A DNA stretch of 64,000 bases, taken from positions 1 to 64,000 of the forward strand of contig CACNSR010000008.1 of NCBI GenBank assembly GCA_902623175.1. The letters run 5' to 3'. This stretch comes from Halieaceae bacterium (lineage in GTDB: Bacteria; Pseudomonadota; Gammaproteobacteria; Pseudomonadales; Halieaceae). Positions 34,938 to 42,803 of this stretch are shown here, piece by piece. Each line of letters opens with the position of its first letter. Position 1 is the stretch's first letter. The translations under genes and the position numbers were made by a program. The notes beneath the pieces are model-generated. The model searched no databases and had not been told where the DNA came from. It was given only the letters and a program-made list of their open reading frames with translations.

Positions 34938-36487
34938 ATCGCGAAATGATCTTCCACTTTGATCACCCCCACTTCGGCACCATTGCTGAAGTCTCAGACG
35001 TTGTCGGTGGCAAAGGTGCAAGTCTGTGGGCAATGACCTCAAGGCTAGGACTCCCAACACCTCCCGGGTTCACGATTGGAGTGAACACCTGCGCAATGTT
35101 GGGCGAATCTGAATTCACTGAGAAATTCACTGCCGAAATGAATAGCGCGATCGCCAGATTAGAGGAAGAGACTGGTAAGCAGTTAGGAGACCCCGAGAAC
35201 CCGCTGCTCCTAGCCGTGAGATCGGGGGCCAGTGTGTCCATGCCGGGGATGATGGAAACAATACTAAATGTTGGCGTTACACCGCTAACATTGCCAGCGC
35301 TGCAAAACGTTACTGGCAACCATTTTTTTGCGCTGGATTCATATCGGCGCTTCCTTGAAAGTTTCTGTAAATCTACATTGGATATCGACCATCCTATGTT
35401 GGACGCTCAAACCATAGAACAAGCAGGCCTGCCCGATCACATAGCAGATTTGGAAACTGTCATAAGCGAGAGGATCGGTGGTGAGCGATTGTGTGACGCT
35501 CGCTACTTACTTAACGAATGTATTCATGCGGTCATTCGATCCAGTAACAGCGCAACTGCGCAGGCGTATCGAAAAAAAACAGGCCTCCCTGAATCACTGG
35601 GCACAGCCGTAACCGTTCAAGCCATGGTATTCGGCAACACGGGTGCACGCTCCGGAACGGGCGTGGTATTCAGTCGAGATCCCAACTCCGGCGAAAAGAA
35701 AATTTGTGGTGACTGGATCAGTAATGCCCAAGGCGATGATGTAGTCGCAGGCAACAGTGCGACCTCTGATATTTCTGTGTTCGGCGCCACACACCCCTCG
35801 GCGTATGAGGAACTCAAGCTTCACCTCGAGCATCTAGAAATTTTTTATCAGGATATGGTTGATGTCGAATTTACGGTGGATCAAGGCAAACTGTGGATAT
35901 TGCAAGCGCGAGTCGGTAAACGGACTGCGCGTGCCGCCTCCCGAATTGCGGTGGAATTGGCAAACTCGGAACGTTTTGAACTGAATAAAAAGGACGCTCT
36001 TGCCACTATCATTCAGTCCCTTTCGACCGAAAAATCCTCAACAATTAGTCTGACAGGCGAGAAAAAGCCAATAACAAATGGCATCGGCGCATCAGCAGGT
36101 ATCGCTAGTGGACTTGCTGTATTTACCTCTGAGGAAGCCATTGAGGCCGCGGAGGATGGAAAAGAGGTGGTGCTCATCCGGCAGGAAACTTCTCCGGCTG
36201 ACGTTCATGGCATGGCGGTCGCTACCGGCATACTCACATCGCTCGGCGGCCTAATGAGCCATGCCGCAGTGGTCGCGCGAGACTGGAACCTGCCAGCGGT
36301 AGTGGGTGCTACAGGAATGCAATTCACAGCAGATGCCGTGGTAATTGGCACAGCTAAAATCCAAACAGGAGATATCATCTCCATAGACGGCAATACCGGT
36401 GAGGTCTTCATGGGGGCAATGCTCAGCACAGCAGATGACGATCCTTACCTAGAACAGCTCAAAGCATGGGCTGAAAAGAAAAATTAA
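34934..36487 (+). CDS. Short PPDK-like protein: ATP-grasp plus phospho-His domain, no PEP barrel
   Basis: 517 residues. The N-terminal 340 are a pyruvate phosphate dikinase-type ATP-grasp domain: VVGGKGASLWAM, LLAVRSGASVSMPGMMETIL, GTGVVFSRDPNSGEK and VDVEFTVDQGKLWILQAR. Residues about 380-490 are the swivelling domain with GGLMSHAAVVARDWNLPAVVG and phospho-accepting H443. The protein ends just after this, so the roughly 350-residue PEP/pyruvate-binding barrel of normal PPDK (about 870-900 residues) is absent. Short PPDK-like proteins of this size exist in mycobacteria. It cannot by itself make PEP from pyruvate. It most likely loads phosphate from ATP for the co-encoded protein at 33162. The 4-bp overlap supports a complex. 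Confidence 0.87.
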   Translation: MNREMIFHFDHPHFGTIAEVSDVVGGKGASLWAMTSRLGLPTPPGFTIGVNTCAMLGESEFTEKFTAEMNSAIARLEEETGKQLGDPENPLLLAVRSGASVSMPGMMETILNVGVTPLTLPALQNVTGNHFFALDSYRRFLESFCKSTLDIDHPMLDAQTIEQAGLPDHIADLETVISERIGGERLCDARYLLNECIHAVIRSSNSATAQAYRKKTGLPESLGTAVTVQAMVFGNTGARSGTGVVFSRDPNSGEKKICGDWISNAQGDDVVAGNSATSDISVFGATHPSAYEELKLHLEHLEIFYQDMVDVEFTVDQGKLWILQARVGKRTARAASRIAVELANSERFELNKKDALATIIQSLSTEKSSTISLTGEKKPITNGIGASAGIASGLAVFTSEEAIEAAEDGKEVVLIRQETSPADVHGMAVATGILTSLGGLMSHAAVVARDWNLPAVVGATGMQFTADAVVIGTAKIQTGDIISIDGNTGEVFMGAMLSTADDDPYLEQLKAWAEKKN

Positions 36488-36521
36488 GATTCAGCCGAAT
36501 ATCAAAACAATGGGGTAATCA

Positions 36522-37292
36522 ATGGAAATGAAGCGACTCAAAGATAGAAGAGCTGTAATTACGGGAGCCACTGGTGGCATAGGTGAGGCGACTGCGCGGC
36601 GCCTGCTCGCAGAGGGGGCCACAGTTATGCTGGCAGCGCGTTCAAGTGAAACGCTGTCGAAACTGGCGGCTAAATTGGATAGCGATAGGGTCCATGTCTG
36701 TCCTACTGATATTTCTAGCGAGACAGACTGCAAGTCACTAGCAGAACGGAGTATCTCCGAGATGGGAGGGATAGATATTTTGTTCTGTAACGCAGGTTTT
36801 GAGGGGTCTATAAAACCGCTTCTAGAAATAGAGCAAGACGAATTTGACGCGGTGCAGAATACAAACATTCGCGGAACTTGGCTAACGATGAAGCACTGCA
36901 TCCCTCACATACTTGGCAATGGAGGCTCAGTGATCGTTACAAGTTCCGTAACGGGAAAAGTGGGTGTCCCGGGCTTAGGAGCGTATACAGCAAGTAAGCA
37001 TGCCATTGTGGGTCTTGTTGAAGTTGCAGCGCTAGAACTCGCCGAGCAAGGCGTCCGTGTAAACGCAATAGCGCCAGCTCCCATCGACAATGCAATGATG
37101 AGATCCATCGAGGAACAGGCGGCGCCGGGTGCACCCAATGCTGCCAAAAAGGGCTTTGAATCACTAATTGCCATGAAGCGATATGGCACGGATGACGAGG
37201 TCGCGGCGATGGTAGCGTTCTTAGCGAGCGACGACGCATCGTTCTGCACTGGTGGCGTGTATCCGATTGATGGGGGGTTCCTGGCGCAGTAA
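36522..37292 (+). CDS. Short-chain dehydrogenase/reductase
   Basis: A 256-residue classical SDR. It has TGATGGIGEA (cofactor loop), CNAGFEG, catalytic Ser near 141, Y155 and K159 in YTASKH, and the PxxxDxxM region VNAIAPAPIDNAMM. NAD preference is not obvious. It starts 34 bp after the dikinase gene on the same strand and is probably co-transcribed. It would oxidise or reduce an alcohol/ketone pair in the pathway shared with the divergent P450 operon. Confidence 0.9.
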   Translation: MEMKRLKDRRAVITGATGGIGEATARRLLAEGATVMLAARSSETLSKLAAKLDSDRVHVCPTDISSETDCKSLAERSISEMGGIDILFCNAGFEGSIKPLLEIEQDEFDAVQNTNIRGTWLTMKHCIPHILGNGGSVIVTSSVTGKVGVPGLGAYTASKHAIVGLVEVAALELAEQGVRVNAIAPAPIDNAMMRSIEEQAAPGAPNAAKKGFESLIAMKRYGTDDEVAAMVAFLASDDASFCTGGVYPIDGGFLAQ

Positions 37293-37808
37293 CTCCCGAT
37301 TTCGGCCATCAGTTGGCGAAACCTAGGCACCGCTCGCTGAGGCAACCAATCCCGTGCGGCAACCAAACTTTGGCAGGGTTGTCAGCAATCTTACAGGCGT
37401 GGACGAGTATGTGCGACGGATCCTCGCAAACATGAGACAACGAGCCACTACTTTTAACTTCTCCCTTTGTTAATGTAACGTTTGAATGTCCACGCGTGTC
37501 TTGGTGCGGCCAATCGGCCTTCACATGGAAGAGGTCGGCGGCTCGAATGCGCTTGGCCCTATCAAGTTTTAAGCCTCTGTTTTTTCTTTTTTTTCCAAAT
37601 CGTGCGTTTTGGCGTGCTTCTATGCGGGGACACTACCGCGGGAAGGTAGTGCTAAGTCTTCCAAGCGCCTAGCAAAGGTAGCAAGAAGGCAACCCTCCTC
37701 GACGGCGGCTAACCCTCACCAATCACTATGCTATAAACCAAAAACGCAAAGCCGACATTCCAACTGTTCGGCAGACAATCGTGAAAGCTATTCGGCTAAC
37801 AGCCCACG
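37293..37808. other. Intergenic region holding a full tRNA-linked repeat
   Basis: 516 bp between converging genes. Apart from the repeat at 37488-37651 I see no gene. Short open frames here overlap the repeat or the end of the DUF3604 gene and are not credible. Confidence 0.6.
37488..37651 (+). repeat. tRNA-Val-linked repeat, full copy with right-flank hairpin
   Basis: The left arm GTCCACGCGTGTCTTGGTGC and following bases, the GGCC-AATC-GGCC hairpin, then a more decayed tRNA-Val 3' half up to about 37564, then the right flank shared with the copy at 6929. The flank includes CACTACC-(7 nt)-GGTAGTG at 37631-37651. The stem is identical to that at 7069-7089, while the loop differs (GCGGGAA against GCAGAAA). 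It separates the dikinase/SDR operon from the DUF3604 module. Confidence 0.85.
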
Positions 37809-39767
37809 CTAGCCTTCGCAGTCCGAGTCGGTTCCGGCTGCGAGTGGCACGTACCATACAGGCGACGAATAGACTCGCTGCTGGACAGTCCTGGGCACAT
37901 TACTTGGGGGCGGGATCTCGAACGCCGCTGCGTCATACGTGGTCCATCGGGGCGTCGGTATCTCCAACACCCTTGCGTAATAAAAGGCCTGCTGATCCGG
38001 ATCAAAATCTTGATCTATCCACAGAGTGCCCAACTCAGTGGCCCCAATCGTATTGGCGTAGGTCGCATTTTTGGTATCAACGGTGTCTACCAACTCGAGC
38101 ACTTGCCCATCTTTCCGCACTTTTCTGTCATCAGAGAGGGCCACGTCGTAGACTCGCTCGCGATGTTCTCCCTGATCCATCCAGCCTTTCACTATCTGGA
38201 TTCTGTCGAGGTTTGCGCCCATCGGGTCTCTGGACGCCTTTACCAAAATACTGACCCGTCCCACATGCTCGCAGGAGCCGTTTAACTGTCCACCCATTGG
38301 CACTCCCGCGCTATAGCCCTGAGCGGCAAAGTCATGATCGTCAAGCTCCTCACCCGTGAATTTCCAGCCTGCAAAGAGGCGTAATGTGATTCTTGGACCC
38401 GTGCTGGCGTACACCTCCCGTCGCCGCAAAGCATCGAACAGCGCCTCTCTTGTATTGTCTTCAGCCCATACCGCGACATAACCCGACGAGGACAAGATTG
38501 CATTGGACCACCGACCGGCCATCAGCAGACTGGTTCTGTCTACGGATGGCTCCGAGTCCGCGAACTTCCCGAAATAATTTCTAGCGTCCGCGGTGGAGAG
38601 TGCAGTGTGTGAATCGGTACTGCCTATGAGACCAAATTGATAAGGATTAACGCCGAGTGCTTTATGGGTAGCAATACCCACCCCCAGCAGCGATCTGGCG
38701 TACTCAGTAACCAGCATTTCTGGGGTTTTTTCCTCGGTAGCTAAAATATTGCCAGCGTCCCATGTCTCGAAGTCAGCGAATGGGTCGTCAGGAGATAGCA
38801 GTGGGTGGGTTTCTGCATCACCTTTTACTTGAGTCACCTCAAAAAGCGGCTCCCATCGCGCACTTTGGCGCGCATAAGCCTCCGACATCACCTGTGAGCC
38901 CAAAGCAGGAAACATTCTGCCGTTGCTCAAATTGCTGTTATGAGGGATTGCCATCGCGCGCCCCCCGGTTGAGGTTTCATATGTGCTCAAAAAAGCCCAT
39001 AGATCCTCAACATCTCGGCTATTCATCGCCGAGAAAGGAGCGAGGCTACCTGCGGTCTCGGCGTCATCGCCAAACAGCACCACACGATGAAAATTATTGC
39101 CGTCGATCATGGAAGTCCACTCGTAACCAATCAAAGTGGTGAACTCTCCGGGTTTGTTGTATTGATCAGCCAGTTTGGCAGAAGCCTGCCATAGCGCGAG
39201 TACCGCCGAGTCGGGGAGTACAGCGTCCGCCGCCGGGTCAGAGGAGGAATTTACGACAAATTCGTCTCTGGCATTTTGAAATTGATCAGCCTCCATATAC
39301 TTTGCCCAGCGGGAGCCAACCTCACTGCCGAGAACAAGTTGTTGAATGTGTTTTGCTGGCGTGCTGGAACTCGCCACAGGCGCGACGGAAGCAAAAACGC
39401 CCAGATACTCGGCATGGTCTGTCACTGCCAGAAAATCCAGCGGCCGATCCAGCTTAGCCAATGTGCCTGTTGAAGAGAGCACACTCTCTCCGGCGGCAAA
39501 TTGATAGGCTTCGGACGGCCCAAGCATTCTGTTTTCAAAAATGTAGGCATCCGGCGAGAGGTTGCTATGAAGATGCAGATCACCCCAGAAGACCCGCTCT
39601 ATCGCGGTCCTTGTAGCGCCGCGACCGGGTGAGGGCTCCGCGATACCGACGTCTGAACACACCGAGAGGACAGTTATCAAAACTGCAGCACATGTCCCTG
39701 AAAAAGGACTAGTGCCGCTCTCCCGGGGGGGCACCGACATCAGTCGCTCAGTGGTGAACAACGGCAC
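37809..39767 (-). CDS. DUF3604 domain protein (PHP-like)
   Basis: 652 residues from the GTG at 39767, or about 643 from the ATG at 39740, both inside or near the end of the transporter gene. After a hydrophobic segment (AAVLITVLSVCSDVGIA), probably an export signal, comes the DUF3604 domain. FWGDLHLHSNLSPDAY and DFLAVTDHAEYLG recall the metal-binding motifs of PHP phosphoesterase-like domains, and GLIGSTDSHT supplies a further pair of ligands. The C-terminal 150 residues carry RIQIVKGWMDQGE and WYARVLEI-type segments usual for the family. The function is not established. Such genes are common beside TonB receptors and sulphatase- or lipid-related genes in marine bacteria. It is the last gene of the leftward group. 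Confidence 0.8.
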   Translation of the reverse strand: MPLFTTERLMSVPPRESGTSPFSGTCAAVLITVLSVCSDVGIAEPSPGRGATRTAIERVFWGDLHLHSNLSPDAYIFENRMLGPSEAYQFAAGESVLSSTGTLAKLDRPLDFLAVTDHAEYLGVFASVAPVASSSTPAKHIQQLVLGSEVGSRWAKYMEADQFQNARDEFVVNSSSDPAADAVLPDSAVLALWQASAKLADQYNKPGEFTTLIGYEWTSMIDGNNFHRVVLFGDDAETAGSLAPFSAMNSRDVEDLWAFLSTYETSTGGRAMAIPHNSNLSNGRMFPALGSQVMSEAYARQSARWEPLFEVTQVKGDAETHPLLSPDDPFADFETWDAGNILATEEKTPEMLVTEYARSLLGVGIATHKALGVNPYQFGLIGSTDSHTALSTADARNYFGKFADSEPSVDRTSLLMAGRWSNAILSSSGYVAVWAEDNTREALFDALRRREVYASTGPRITLRLFAGWKFTGEELDDHDFAAQGYSAGVPMGGQLNGSCEHVGRVSILVKASRDPMGANLDRIQIVKGWMDQGEHRERVYDVALSDDRKVRKDGQVLELVDTVDTKNATYANTIGATELGTLWIDQDFDPDQQAFYYARVLEIPTPRWTTYDAAAFEIPPPSNVPRTVQQRVYSSPVWYVPLAAGTDSDCEG

Positions 39768-41067
39768 CCTCTGAATCAGAGCTCGACCCTTCTCCTATGC
39801 CAACATAAAACATCAGCATCGCTATTGGGAGGGAAACTGCGCAGACAACCGCCATCGACGCGCCGACAGCACCCGCGTCAGCAAATACGTAATCGGTAAC
39901 CAGCGCGACGGACGTCGGACCCAATGCCAGCCCAAATAAATTCACGAGCACCACATAAATACCGGCAATCACGCCACGCATTTCGTTTGGCGTGACTGCC
40001 TGCAGGCCGGTTGTGAAAAGCGCCATCGGTACGGTGACAAAAAAACTGGAGACGCCGATGGCTACCAATGCCAAAGTGGTGTCGGCGGTAAACCCTGCAA
40101 AAACAATAGCGGGTAGCAATGCCGCCGCTGCCGACGTTGCCACTCTCAAGCCAGCATCTGTATGACCCTTTCGAGTGAAATACTTGGCAAGGATGGGGCC
40201 GCTCAGAACACCTGCAGAACCGCAGAGCAGGGCAATGCTGCCATAACTTCGGCCCGCATCTGCGATATCCATCCCGTGAACTCTAATCAGCAACGTCGGC
40301 ACCCAAGCCTGCAGGGCATACAAACTGATGACGATAAAAGGCGCGCCCAGCAGATAGGCGCCGTACACCTTTTTCCTGGAGCGCACGAAATTCACGCCCT
40401 CGCTCCACGACACATTACTCGCACCTGTATCGGTCAGCGTCTCCTTTCTCATGGGTTCAGCGAGGGTGGCCAGAATCATGGCCAGAAAAATCCCCGGCAG
40501 GCCCACCGCGACAAACGTAAATTGCCAGGAGGCAATATCTCCCAGTATCGGCAACGTGACCTGATCCGCCCAACTAATGACCTCTGCCCCGATAATGAGC
40601 GACAGGCCCGCACCCAGGTAGGGACCCATTAAAAATATACTGACCGGCAACCCTCGCTTGTCCTCGGGAAAATAGTCAGCAAGCAGGGACCACGCGGCAG
40701 GCGTCACCGAGGCCTCACCGGCCCCCACACCCATTCTGCCGATAGCCAATTGGGTCATCGTTTTCGAGAGACCGCAGAAAACGCAGGCAACACTCCAGAA
40801 AATGATGCCGCCAATCAGCACTTTTACCCTGCTCACGGTATCTACCAATCGCCCGACAGGGATGCTGAGGATCAAATAGGGGACGACAAAAGCCAAGCCC
40901 TGCAAGAAACTGATTTGGGTGTCAGACAGTTGCAAATCAGCCTTGATCGGCTCGACGAGCAAATTGACGATCTGTCGATCAATGAACGAGAAGGTATAGG
41001 TGGCTGTGAGCACGATGGTGGCGTACCACGCCAGCGAAGTATTCGATGTAAAGCGACGATCATTCAT
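39748..41067 (-). CDS. Spinster-type MFS transporter
   Basis: About 439 residues with twelve hydrophobic helices. FIDRQIVNLLVEPIKADLQL and SDTQISFLQGLAF near the N-terminus are the hallmark of the spinster-like MFS group that is frequent in sphingomonads and marine gammaproteobacteria. RMGVGAGEASVTPAAWSLLADYF is also typical. I chose the ATG at 41067, which overlaps the ligase stop by 8 bp. Its 3' end overlaps the start of the DUF3604 gene. It may carry the substrate of this module across the inner membrane after the TonB receptor. Confidence 0.88.
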   Translation of the reverse strand: MNDRRFTSNTSLAWYATIVLTATYTFSFIDRQIVNLLVEPIKADLQLSDTQISFLQGLAFVVPYLILSIPVGRLVDTVSRVKVLIGGIIFWSVACVFCGLSKTMTQLAIGRMGVGAGEASVTPAAWSLLADYFPEDKRGLPVSIFLMGPYLGAGLSLIIGAEVISWADQVTLPILGDIASWQFTFVAVGLPGIFLAMILATLAEPMRKETLTDTGASNVSWSEGVNFVRSRKKVYGAYLLGAPFIVISLYALQAWVPTLLIRVHGMDIADAGRSYGSIALLCGSAGVLSGPILAKYFTRKGHTDAGLRVATSAAAALLPAIVFAGFTADTTLALVAIGVSSFFVTVPMALFTTGLQAVTPNEMRGVIAGIYVVLVNLFGLALGPTSVALVTDYVFADAGAVGASMAVVCAVSLPIAMLMFYVGIGEGSSSDSEGAVVHH

Positions 41068-42694
41068 CCTTCGCCTCGCTGGATGGATCCAATGGCTGGG
41101 GGAGAGCAAGCAGTTCAATCAGCTTGAATTTCTGAATTTTTGTGGCGGAGGATGGCCACTGCTCAACGAATCGGACCATGCGGGGCACTTTGAACGACGC
41201 GATATTACTTCTGCAGAACTGGATGATTTCCTCCTCCTCGCAGTGTGCGTCGTCAGAGAGTTCAATAAACGCCGCCGGGACCTCTCCGAGCCGGTCATGC
41301 GGTGCCCCTACTACCTGAGCCATTTTTACCGCCGGATGAGTGAGCAATAACGCCTCTATCTCGAGTGCGGCAACGTTCTCGCCGCCTACCTTTAGCATGT
41401 CCTTTAGCCTACCGCGGAACGCAAGGCGCCCTTGCGCGTCCAGTGCGCCGATGTCACCCGTTCGCAACCATCCATCCTCAGTCATCACCTCTCGCGTTTT
41501 CTCGGGGTCGTTATAATAATCAGTAAACAGGGCGTAACCTCTTAACTGGATTTCACCCTCCTCATCAGGGCCAAGTTCACTGTGAGATTCCGGGCAAACA
41601 ATACGGGCGTCTATGCCCTGAAAAGGCCGACCGCAGGTGTGTGCCCTCTCGAGGTCGGTTTCAGTAGCGCTACCGTGGCACGCAACCCCTGAAATCTCGG
41701 TCAATCCGTAGGCACTGACATGCACCGCCTGTGGTAGTTTTGCCATGTTTTCGAGAAGCCGCGACGCCGGCGCAACGTTATTTACCAACCGCACTCTACC
41801 CATTTTGTCTGCTTGAAAATCGTCGTGAGACAGTAAATCTCCCATGATTGCGGGAAAAGCCGGAAATAAAATTGTCGGTTCAAAGCGATAAATCTGCTCA
41901 AGTGCCCGATCAACATCAAAGTGAGTGTCAGTCGCATACGTCGCACCAGCCCACATGCTCGCTATCATGGGCAGCAGACTCGAAATATGAAAAAACGGCA
42001 AAGGATCCCAAAGACAATCATCCTCGGCAATCGCAAACCGTTCTTTTTCCGCAGCGGCATTTCGCACAAACGCCCGGTGGGAGAGCCTACATCCCTTCGG
42101 AACCGATGTCGTTCCCGAGGTGTATATCATCAGGCAAATGGACTCCAATCCCGCACTCGCTGAGCGCTCATTGAGTGCCTCGTCAGTGATATCTATGCCG
42201 CACTGCTCAAAATTCGTCGACGAGATAAATCCAGGTTTTTGAACAGGCTCAAACAAGACTATCGATTCGAGCAAGGGCGCTTCCGCAAGGCGCAGCGCAT
42301 AGGGATTGAGGGAAGCGCTGAGATCTGAGTAACAATCAGTCAATTGCGCACAGAAATCGATTCGGTCGTCGAATTGTGATGTGGTGAGTAGCAGTCGGAT
42401 ATCGCTGTCGGCGATTACCTGCTGCAATTCCGCGCCGCGATATCTCGCATTGACGGGGACCGCCGTAGCGCCAGCCATACTAATGGCGAATATTGATTCA
42501 ACATACTCAGGTAGGTTAAGCGAGAGAATCCCAACGTGATCTCCTGCACGCACACCAGCGCTGATTAGCGATCGTGCCTTTTGCCTCGCCTTAGCCCGCA
42601 GACTGCTGAACGTCAGTTCCGCATTAGGAAAAATCAGCGCCCTCTTTTGAGGCCACTTCGCCGCCGCACTATTGAGTACCTCGTCTAATTTCAT
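41060..42694 (-). CDS. AMP-dependent acyl-CoA synthetase/ligase
   Basis: 544 residues. MIYTSGTTSVPKGCRLSH is the ATP-phosphate loop, WLRTGDIGALDAQGRLAFRGR the core motif, LKVGGENVAALEIE the hinge with the GGEN signature of fatty-acyl-CoA synthetases, and SATKIQKFKL the C-terminal lysine region. It activates a carboxylic acid to a CoA thioester, which the acyl-CoA dehydrogenase at 46253 could then oxidise. It overlaps the MFS gene by 8 bp. A terminator separates it from the upstream TonB receptor gene. Confidence 0.92.
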   Translation of the reverse strand: MKLDEVLNSAAAKWPQKRALIFPNAELTFSSLRAKARQKARSLISAGVRAGDHVGILSLNLPEYVESIFAISMAGATAVPVNARYRGAELQQVIADSDIRLLLTTSQFDDRIDFCAQLTDCYSDLSASLNPYALRLAEAPLLESIVLFEPVQKPGFISSTNFEQCGIDITDEALNERSASAGLESICLMIYTSGTTSVPKGCRLSHRAFVRNAAAEKERFAIAEDDCLWDPLPFFHISSLLPMIASMWAGATYATDTHFDVDRALEQIYRFEPTILFPAFPAIMGDLLSHDDFQADKMGRVRLVNNVAPASRLLENMAKLPQAVHVSAYGLTEISGVACHGSATETDLERAHTCGRPFQGIDARIVCPESHSELGPDEEGEIQLRGYALFTDYYNDPEKTREVMTEDGWLRTGDIGALDAQGRLAFRGRLKDMLKVGGENVAALEIEALLLTHPAVKMAQVVGAPHDRLGEVPAAFIELSDDAHCEEEEIIQFCRSNIASFKVPRMVRFVEQWPSSATKIQKFKLIELLALPQPLDPSSEAKDE

Positions 42695-42728
42695 CGTTTA
42701 AAACGACCGCTTACTGACACAACGGCTC

Positions 42729-42756
42729 CAAAATAAAAGGGCCCCATATGGAGCCC
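42729..42756 (-). terminator. Intrinsic terminator after the TonB receptor gene
   Basis: Read on the - strand, an imperfect hairpin (GGGCTCC against GGGGCCC, one mismatch, about 7 pairs) is followed by TTTTATTTT. It lies about 50 bp after the receptor stop and before the ligase start, so the receptor may be transcribed separately or at a higher level than the rest. Confidence 0.7.
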
Positions 42757-42803
42757 GTGTTGGTAACCGCGACAGTGAACTGCGGCTCACGACTAGAGTG
42801 CTG

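Noticed and set aside
34934-36487. Pyruvate phosphate dikinase (PEP synthesis)
   Set aside because: The PEP/pyruvate-binding barrel is completely missing, so the standard reaction cannot be carried out by this protein alone.
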